Made by a program: the position numbers and the translations under genes
Source of the DNA: Chthoniobacterales bacterium
Lineage (GTDB): Bacteria > Verrucomicrobiota > Verrucomicrobiae > Chthoniobacterales > UBA10450
DNA length: 11,565 bases
Direction of reading: 5' to 3'
Assembly: GCA_003244125.1 (NCBI GenBank)
Contig: QHBL01000055.1
Coordinates: 1-11,565 of the forward strand
Notes under the pieces: model-generated
Told to the model about the DNA's origin: nothing
The model's input: only the letters and a program-made list of their open reading frames with translations
The model's database searches: none
Shown here: one piece after another, positions 6,859-11,565 of the stretch
How positions within the stretch are numbered: position 1 is the stretch's first letter
Layout of the letters: every line of letters starts with the position of its first letter

Positions 6859-6930
6859 TGGGTTGGGTGGGACTCGAACCCACAACCAACGCCTTAAAAG
6901 GGCGCTGCTCTACCATTGAGCTACCAACCC
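6859..6930 (-). tRNA. tRNA-Lys (anticodon UUU)
   Basis: Reading the minus strand from 6930, a full cloverleaf folds. The acceptor stem GGGTTGG pairs with CCAACCC (7 bp). The D stem is GCTC/GAGC with loop AATGGTA, and the anticodon stem is GCGCC/GGCGT with a G-U closing pair. The anticodon loop CTTTTAA has TTT at positions 34-36. A 5-nt variable region follows, then T stem GTGGG/CCCAC with loop TTCGAGT. The discriminator is A (6859). The next bases are TTA, so the 3' CCA is not encoded and must be added after transcription. The gene lies 45 nt downstream of the HAD hydrolase on the same strand. A TTGAAA (6970-6975) overlaps the end of that spacer but has no good -10, so co-transcription with the HAD gene is possible. 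It decodes AAA and AAG lysine codons. Confidence 0.96.
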
Positions 6931-6975
6931 GAAACCTGCGGAGAGGCAGTTTGGACGCGCCGACGGAATTTTCAA

Positions 6976-7641
6976 TCACTGCTCGAGATAACTGGCCAGG
7001 TCGCGCAGCGAATTTCTCGTGCGATCGAGCTCGAATACGTGCATGCCTGCGGTGTGTGCTGCGGCCCAGTCACGCTGCGGATCGTCGCCGACGTGAAGCG
7101 CTTCATTCGCTTTGACACCGCTTCGAGCGAGTGCGCGGCGAAAAATTTCAGGATCGGGTTTGTCCGCGCCCAGTTCGCTTGAGACAAAGACGTGACGGAA
7201 ATAGGAGGCGATCTCCAGTTGTCGAAGGATGATGCGCAACCGGCCATCGAAATTTGAGATAACGGCGAGTCTGTATTTCGGCGAAAGCTGCTCGAGGACG
7301 TCGCGAACGTCAGGGTACAGCATCCAGACGTCCGGTTTGCTGAAGTGCGCGTAAGCACGTTTGAAGAAACATTCGCGATCAAGATCGGAGGAAAGGCGAG
7401 GCAGTTGATCCAGAACGGCGTTCACCAAATCGCGCCACCACGGTTTATCATCATCATGGCGCGGCCCATCGACGGCGGACCGAGGCGCTGATTGTTTCCA
7501 AGCCTGAACGAACGCGGAGTCGAGATCCGCCGGCGCGAGCTCGACGCCGAGCTGACGCGCGACAGCCGCGTAGTGTTCACCGACACTGCCGGGCAGATGT
7601 AGCAGCGTGCCGGCCGCATCGAAGAAGATGGCTTTGATCAT
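6976..7641 (-). CDS. HAD-superfamily IA hydrolase, HDHD3/REG-2-like
   Basis: The 221-residue product has all core haloacid-dehalogenase motifs except one residue. Motif I is FFDAAGTLL with nucleophile D8, but the usual second Asp (general acid/base, DxD) is Ala at position 10. Motif II is VISNFDGRL (S129), motif III is GADKPDPEIF (K161) and motif IV is HVGDDPQRDW (D186, D187, D191). A helical type-1 cap lies between about 16 and 115. The DAxGTL motif with SNFDGRL is characteristic of the HDHD3/REG-2-like branch. In that branch the DxD acid is naturally replaced, so the change is probably ancestral, not damage. Phosphatase activity may be weak or of a different mechanism, and the substrate is unknown. 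The ATG at 7641 lies 38 bp from the divergent siroheme-decarboxylase-like start; tRNA-Lys follows 45 nt downstream. Confidence 0.9.
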   Translation of the reverse strand: MIKAIFFDAAGTLLHLPGSVGEHYAAVARQLGVELAPADLDSAFVQAWKQSAPRSAVDGPRHDDDKPWWRDLVNAVLDQLPRLSSDLDRECFFKRAYAHFSKPDVWMLYPDVRDVLEQLSPKYRLAVISNFDGRLRIILRQLEIASYFRHVFVSSELGADKPDPEIFRRALARSGVKANEALHVGDDPQRDWAAAHTAGMHVFELDRTRNSLRDLASYLEQ

Positions 7642-7679
7642 TGCTGGTGAAGAACACGCTTTGCCGCGAGACTAGACTC

Positions 7680-8807
7680 ATGCTGCCGGTGGAGCACAAC
7701 GATCCCATTAACGAGCGCATCCTCGCAGTGTCGGAGGACAAGATCGAAGGTTTCGTGCGCGAGCCGTTCGACGAGATAGCGGGGCGCAGCGATGTGGAAG
7801 CGAAGGTGGTGATGGCGCGCCTTGCTGCGATGTTGCGCACCGGTACGATCCGTCGCATCCGCCAGACTTTGCTGGCGACGAATCTCGCGGCTGGCGCGCT
7901 GGTGGCGTGGAAAGTCCCGGAGGAGAAGATCGATTCCGCGTTCGACTGGATGTTTCAACGCGATCCGTTCTCCGGTCACGTCGTTCTGCGCTCGACCGAG
8001 ACAGCCACGGCGGGTTCCGACTACAAATTGTGGACGACGGTGAAAGTGCCGCATGGGTTTTCGTTTGAACGCCATTGCGAGATTCTCGCTGCGACCGTTG
8101 GAGCCGAGCGTTTTCGAATCATGCCGGCGAAAGGAATCTTCACGCTCGGTGTCGGTCACGTGCGGCGGAGAACGATCGAGCCGGGAAGCCGCGGGGAGGA
8201 GTCGGCACGGATGATCGGAGTGCAGCCGGTGGAGCTGAACGAGCGCGAGTGGAATGTGCTGCTGGCGTTGAAAAGCGAGTTCCGGCCGGACGAAATCCAG
8301 CCGACGCCGTGGCGCGCCCGCGCGAAGGAGGCCGGTGTTTCGCTGGAGGAATTTTATCGTGTCGCGGAAGAGTTGACCGCGCGCAAAGTGATCGGGCGAT
8401 TCTCCACGTTTCTCGAGCACGTGAAGCCGAGCGCGAGCGGCGTGCGCGTGACCCGATTCAACGCGCTATTTCATTGGGCAGTGCCGCCGGGGCGCGAAGT
8501 GGAAGCGGGAGGCGAAGTGGGTCGGCATCATATTCTGACGCATTGTTATTGGCGCGAAGGCGGGCCGGAGTTTCGCAATGTCAACATCATGGCCGTCGCG
8601 CACGGGACCGACAAAGCGCGGCTGCTCGAGCACAAGGCAGCCATCGATGCACATCTTGTTAACGTCAGCATTCCTGTGTCGTACACCAACGTGTTCTGGG
8701 GCGGGCGGAGCGAGATCAAGCCTTCCGAGATTTCGCCAGTGGTGTATCGCGAGTGGCTGCGAGAAATGCCGCTCGATAGCTCAAGTCAAGATTGCGCAGC
8801 AGCGTAA
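7680..8807 (+). CDS. tandem-fused siroheme decarboxylase-like protein (AhbA/AhbB, NirD/NirL; Lrp/AsnC-related)
   Basis: The 375-residue product contains two copies of the Ahb/NirDL fold, each a winged helix followed by an AsnC-like ferredoxin domain. Copy 1 (about 10-160) has GTIRRIRQTLLATN, ALVAWKVPEEKID, PFSGHVVLRS and YKLWTTVKV. Copy 2 (about 184-345) has LNEREWNVLLAL, KVIGRFSTFLEH, NALFHWAVPP, the signature ILTHCYWREG (285-294) and NIMAVAHG. The HCYxR motif of copy 2 matches that of siroheme decarboxylases, which remove two carboxyl groups from siroheme in the alternative heme and heme d1 pathways. Those enzymes usually work as two separate subunits (AhbA plus AhbB) of about 150-170 residues. 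ATG 7680 is preferred to the TTG at 7641, which overlaps the divergent HAD start. The last 92 nt overlap the convergent biotin ligase gene. A porphyrin-binding regulator is an alternative role. Confidence 0.78.
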   Translation: MLPVEHNDPINERILAVSEDKIEGFVREPFDEIAGRSDVEAKVVMARLAAMLRTGTIRRIRQTLLATNLAAGALVAWKVPEEKIDSAFDWMFQRDPFSGHVVLRSTETATAGSDYKLWTTVKVPHGFSFERHCEILAATVGAERFRIMPAKGIFTLGVGHVRRRTIEPGSRGEESARMIGVQPVELNEREWNVLLALKSEFRPDEIQPTPWRARAKEAGVSLEEFYRVAEELTARKVIGRFSTFLEHVKPSASGVRVTRFNALFHWAVPPGREVEAGGEVGRHHILTHCYWREGGPEFRNVNIMAVAHGTDKARLLEHKAAIDAHLVNVSIPVSYTNVFWGGRSEIKPSEISPVVYREWLREMPLDSSSQDCAAA

Positions 8808-9378
8808 CCGCCAGCTCGTGGCGATCGAGGGAGCCGCGCAAAAGCATCGCGAGTGAGCTAGCGCGGTTACGTATCTCAGGCGGAAAATCGCGCGGCTGAT
8901 GGTTCACGTTCACGCCGATGCCAACAATGGCGAGATGCGGCGCATGCGGTTGCGCGCGCATTTCGACGAGAACGCCCGCGATTTTTTTGCCGGCCATAAC
9001 AACATCATTCGGCGGCTTAATTACCGCTTTGCGTCTGCACTGGGCTTCGACTGTGGCTGCCACCATTTTCGCTGCCCATTGAGTCAATCGCGGAGAATCG
9101 CCTACCGCAATGTTCGGCCGGAGCAGAATGGAGAACCAGAGTCCTTTGTGCGCCGCTGATTCCCACACATTGCCGCGCTGCCCGCGGCCGGAGGTCTGGT
9201 GTTCAGCAAAAACGACGAGACCTTCGGGCGCGCCGCCTCTGGCCAATTGCGAGACAGAATCATTCGTCGATGTCGTCTCTTGCCGCACGATGATCTCGCG
9301 TCCGATCAACACCTTCTCGCCCAGAGCGGCGCGGATGCGAGCTGCGTCGAGCTGGTCAGACGCGAGTGGCGATGACAT
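8716..9378 (-). CDS. birA: biotin--[acetyl-CoA-carboxylase] ligase, catalytic domain only
   Basis: The 220-residue product matches the BPL/LplA catalytic fold. It activates biotin with ATP and transfers it to the biotin carrier domain of carboxylases. Motifs are TTSTND (35-40), the biotinyl-AMP loop SGRGQRGN (63-70), KPPNDVV (121-127) with the catalytic-site Lys 121, GKKIAGVLVEM (130-140) and VGIGVNVN (152-159). The usual KWPND has Pro in place of Trp. There is no N-terminal winged helix, so it is not a biotin-operon repressor of the E. coli type. The C-terminal SH3-like domain present in most ligases is absent: the protein ends soon after the helix LLRNLDLSYRAAFL (193-206). The gene overlaps nadC by 23 nt at its 5' end. 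It overlaps the convergent siroheme-decarboxylase-like gene by 92 nt at its 3' end. Symbol given by family. Confidence 0.9.
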   Translation of the reverse strand: MSSPLASDQLDAARIRAALGEKVLIGREIIVRQETTSTNDSVSQLARGGAPEGLVVFAEHQTSGRGQRGNVWESAAHKGLWFSILLRPNIAVGDSPRLTQWAAKMVAATVEAQCRRKAVIKPPNDVVMAGKKIAGVLVEMRAQPHAPHLAIVGIGVNVNHQPRDFPPEIRNRASSLAMLLRGSLDRHELAVTLLRNLDLSYRAAFLAATRDTPLAKSRKA

Positions 9379-10204
9379 CGAGCGAAATGTCGATCGCCGG
9401 CGCGGAATGCGTCAGCGCGCCGACCGAAATGTAATCGACGCCCGTGGCCGCGATGCGGCGGACCGTCCGGAGATTCACACCTCCGCTCGCTTCAAACTTG
9501 ATGTTGCGTTTGCGCCCCAGGGCAATGGCTTCGCGCATTTCGGGCGTGGGCATGTTATCGAGCAAAATGACATCGACGCCTTCGATGTTCACGAGCGCGC
9601 GCACCTGCTCGAGCGTGTCGGCTTCCACCTCCACTTCGAGGGGCGGCTGTTGAGTTTTGGCGGTGCGAATCGCGCTCGCCAGTTTCGCGAGATCGGGCTG
9701 GAGCGCGAGATGATTGTCTTTCACTAGGACGCGATCGAAAAGGCCGAAGCGATGATTCATTCCTCCGCCGGCAACGACCGCCGCTTTTTCCAGCCCGCGT
9801 AAACCAGGAGTGGTCTTGCGCGTGTCCAGGATCCTGGCCGGATTTTTGCCGACGGCTTCGACGAACTCGCGCGTGAGCGTGGCGATGCCCGACAGGCGTT
9901 GCAGGAAATTCAGCGCGACGCGTTCGGCCGTGAGAATGCTGCGGGCGGAGCCGCGAATTTCGAGAATCGTTTCGCCGCCGAGCACCGCCGTTCCATCGGT
10001 GAGCTGGACGGAAATTTTCAGCTCCGGATCGACGCGGCGAAAAACTTCCGCGGCCGTCAACGTGCCGGCGATAACCGCTTTTTCCCGCGGCACAACGCGG
10101 GCTTGCGCCTGAGCATTTGGCGAAACGAAAAGCGCCGAGGTGATGTCGCCGGTGTCGCCGACATCCTCGCGCAGCGCGATGTCGATGGGATCGCGTTCAC
10201 TCAT
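9356..10204 (-). CDS. nadC: nicotinate-nucleotide pyrophosphorylase (carboxylating; quinolinate phosphoribosyltransferase)
   Basis: The 282-residue enzyme has the length typical of the family. It converts quinolinate and PRPP to nicotinate mononucleotide, CO2 and diphosphate, in de novo NAD synthesis in the cytoplasm. Seen in order: N-terminal ALREDVGDTGDITS (10-23), TAERVALNFLQRLSGIAT (92-109), ILDTRKTTPGLR (125-136), the MNHRFGLFDRVLVKDNH segment (149-165) with the quinolinate-binding His-Arg and Lys, EVEVEADT (190-197), DVILLDNM (211-218), EASGGVN (238-244) and DYISVGALTHS (257-267). The EDxGxGD motif carries a one-residue insertion (DVGDTGD). Its ATG lies inside the end of the guanine deaminase gene (8-nt overlap) and its 3' end overlaps birA by 23 nt. 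No nadA or nadB is in the window. Confidence 0.97.
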   Translation of the reverse strand: MSERDPIDIALREDVGDTGDITSALFVSPNAQAQARVVPREKAVIAGTLTAAEVFRRVDPELKISVQLTDGTAVLGGETILEIRGSARSILTAERVALNFLQRLSGIATLTREFVEAVGKNPARILDTRKTTPGLRGLEKAAVVAGGGMNHRFGLFDRVLVKDNHLALQPDLAKLASAIRTAKTQQPPLEVEVEADTLEQVRALVNIEGVDVILLDNMPTPEMREAIALGRKRNIKFEASGGVNLRTVRRIAATGVDYISVGALTHSAPAIDISLDVIATRV

Positions 10205-11525
10205 ATGACTGGTGCGAATTGCGCTCGTAAATGCAACGGCCCCGCACGTAGGTCGCCACCGTGCTCTCCGGCCGCGCGCGATAAATGCAGAGCGCGATCA
10301 CGTCTTCGGCGGAAAGTTCACCCGTTGCATGTTCGTGGTAGGGGCGCACGCGAGCGAGATCGACCACGGTGACATCGGCATCGCGCCCGACCTCGAGCGT
10401 CCCGATGGTATTCGATTTTCCAAGCGCCCGCGCGCCTCCGTGCGTGCCGAGATAAAACGCTTCGGCCGGGCGCAAGCCGCGCTCACCGCGCTCGTAACAG
10501 GCGCGTGCCTTTTGCACTTCGATGGCGGCGCGCATCACCTGCCAAATGTTCAGCTCTGGCCCGGCGGCGACATCGGAGCCGAGCCCGACCGGAATGCCGG
10601 CCTCGGTGAATTGCTCCAGTTTGAACAAGCCGCTGCCGAGGAAAAGGTTCGAGGTCGGGCAATGGGCCACGCTGGCGCCGCCCGCGGCGATCGCACGGAT
10701 TTCGCGCGCGCTGAGGTGAAGACAGTGGCCGAGAATCGTCCGCGATCCGAGCATGCCGCAGTGTTCGTAAACGCCGGTGTAATCGTCCGCGTCGGGAAAC
10801 AATTCCCAGACCGTTGTAATCTCCGTCTGGTTCTCGGCCAGATGCGTTTGCAGGTATGCGTTGAATTTCGTCGCGAGTTCCGCGGCGCGTCGCATCATCG
10901 GTTCGGAGCAGGTCACGGCGAAGCGGGGGCTAAACGCGTAATCGATGCGTCCATCGTCTGCGCCATTCCATTTGCGGCAGAGGCGCTCGCTTTCTTCCAG
11001 CGAAACGGCTAGCACTTCCGTCGGCTGGAGCTGACCGTAGGAGCCGATGTCCATCATCATTTTGCCGATGATGGCGCGCAATCCACTGGCCTCTGCCGCG
11101 GTGAACACCGCATCGCAGCTCTCTTCGTAGATCGCCGTGAAAATTGCCGCCATCGTCGTTCCGTTGCGCGCCAGCTCCTGAAAAAATCGTGGCGCTTCCT
11201 CCTGCGCGCGCTCGGCGGTGAAAGCGCGTTCCAGCGGGAAAATCACGTCGCGCAACCACGGCATTAGCTCGCTCTCGCCGCGCGCCACGGCGGGATATTG
11301 CGGAAGGTGGGTATGGCAATCGATCAGCCCGGGGAGGATCGCCAAGCCGCTCTCTTCGCGCCACTGGATTGGTTCCGCGATTAAGGCACGCACTTTATCG
11401 AAATTCCCGCGCGCGAGAATTTTTCCATTCTGGAAAACGACCGCGCCGTCTGGGTCGCTGCGCAGGGTCCCGAAATCTGGCGCATCGATGACAAAGCCGC
11501 GCAGTCCAACAAGGTTGCTGTTCAT
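10197..11525 (-). CDS. guaD: guanine deaminase
   Basis: The 442-residue product is a full-length amidohydrolase that deaminates guanine to xanthine and ammonia. The metal ligands are visible: HTH (H71, H73) in PGLIDCHTHLPQYP, H228 in LQTHLAENQTE with the catalytic E231, H267 in ILGHCLHLS and D318 in VGLGSDVAAGP. SPRF (199-202, with R201) and AHCPTSNLFLGSGLF (287-301) are guanine-deaminase hallmarks that separate it from chlorohydrolase and cytosine-deaminase relatives. The C-terminal beta-sandwich ends with GTLEVGRDADVTVVDL (375-390). The ATG at 11525 is the natural start by N-terminal alignment, with only a weak ribosome-binding site. It leads a minus-strand run: the stop overlaps the nadC start by 8 nt, and a preceding gene may overlap its start. 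The role would be purine salvage or use of guanine as a nitrogen source. Confidence 0.95.
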   Translation of the reverse strand: MNSNLVGLRGFVIDAPDFGTLRSDPDGAVVFQNGKILARGNFDKVRALIAEPIQWREESGLAILPGLIDCHTHLPQYPAVARGESELMPWLRDVIFPLERAFTAERAQEEAPRFFQELARNGTTMAAIFTAIYEESCDAVFTAAEASGLRAIIGKMMMDIGSYGQLQPTEVLAVSLEESERLCRKWNGADDGRIDYAFSPRFAVTCSEPMMRRAAELATKFNAYLQTHLAENQTEITTVWELFPDADDYTGVYEHCGMLGSRTILGHCLHLSAREIRAIAAGGASVAHCPTSNLFLGSGLFKLEQFTEAGIPVGLGSDVAAGPELNIWQVMRAAIEVQKARACYERGERGLRPAEAFYLGTHGGARALGKSNTIGTLEVGRDADVTVVDLARVRPYHEHATGELSAEDVIALCIYRARPESTVATYVRGRCIYERNSHQSYE

Positions 11526-11565
11526 TCGCGCGGCGGAATTAGAAGAGGAAACGGGTCAGCGCAAT
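11522..11565 (-). CDS. possible 3' end of an upstream gene (unidentified)
   Basis: Between the window edge and the guanine deaminase start, two minus-strand frames are compatible with the end of a preceding gene. One reads CADPFPLLIPPRE and stops at TGA 11522-11524, giving the ATGA overlap with the guaD start that is common in this window. The other reads IALTRFLF and stops at TAA 11539-11541. The first is preferred only because of the overlap habit seen elsewhere. The fragment is too short to name a product. Confidence 0.3.
   Translation of the reverse strand, partial: CADPFPLLIPPRE

Noticed and set aside
7638..8420. Minus-strand open frame of 260 codons opposite the siroheme-decarboxylase-like gene
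   Set aside because: It has no recognisable domain, is rich in Arg and His, and is fully explained as the antisense shadow of a gene with two conserved modules.
8075..8662. Plus-strand open frame of 195 codons in another frame of the decarboxylase-like gene
   Set aside because: It is highly Arg/Ala/Gly-rich with no domain, while the overlapping frame carries the conserved HCYWR and AsnC-like motifs.
10212..11012. Long plus-strand open frame of 266 codons opposite guanine deaminase
   Set aside because: It lies entirely antisense to a gene with all guanine deaminase motifs. Its composition (Arg, Ala, Gly, His-rich, no domain) is what a GC-rich antisense frame gives.
1..11565. Search for insertion sequences, attachment sites next to the tRNA, CRISPR arrays and toxin-antitoxin pairs
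   Set aside because: No transposase or integrase motifs, no duplicated tRNA 3' end, no spaced direct repeats and no paired small genes were found. The tRNA is flanked by ordinary chromosomal genes.

Overview
The window is a densely coded, GC-rich bacterial chromosome segment with no phage, insertion sequence, CRISPR or rRNA signal. The gene set suggests a free-living Gram-negative-type bacterium: a lipoprotein-anchored HlyD adaptor for an ABC exporter, a secreted peroxiredoxin, a PIG-V-like membrane glycosyltransferase, and a tRNA without an encoded CCA. Weak Shine-Dalgarno signals at most starts and the overall protein character resemble Verrucomicrobiota (Spartobacteria/Chthoniobacterales-like). 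That assignment is an impression from sequence style, not a demonstrated placement; Acidobacteriota would be an alternative.

Layout. (1) Positions 1-886, minus strand: a small lipoprotein, a VOC/glyoxalase-fold protein and the N-terminal part of a DUF2127-like membrane protein that runs off the left edge. (2) Positions 932-4556, plus strand: a palindromic operator, then a TetR-family regulator, a HlyD-like adaptor lipoprotein, an ABC ATPase and an ABC-2 permease. The last three genes each start inside the stop codon of the previous one (ATGA). This is a self-regulated export operon. (3) Positions 4553-6324, minus strand: a PIG-V-like GT-C glycosyltransferase followed by a secreted PrxQ/BCP-type peroxiredoxin that probably has its own promoter. 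(4) Positions 6330-6854, plus strand: a DUF488 protein whose start lies 5 bp from the divergent glycosyltransferase start. (5) Positions 6859-7641, minus strand: a HAD hydrolase of the HDHD3/REG-2-like type, followed by tRNA-Lys(UUU). (6) Positions 7680-8807, plus strand: a tandem-fused siroheme decarboxylase-like (AhbA/AhbB, NirD/L) protein. (7) Positions 8716-11565, minus strand: the tail of an unidentified gene, guanine deaminase, nicotinate-nucleotide pyrophosphorylase (NadC) and a short biotin-protein ligase, overlapping head to tail as an operon.

The clearest functional unit is the TetR-HlyD-ABC exporter with its operator. The guaD-nadC-birA cluster groups purine salvage, NAD synthesis and biotin attachment without an obvious shared pathway. 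The most interesting single gene is the fused siroheme-decarboxylase-like protein, which sits outside any recognisable heme operon here. There are no gene-free stretches over 300 bases. I did not find convincing evidence of a wholly new multi-gene system; the notable points are unusual domain forms, compact overlaps and one strong operator.
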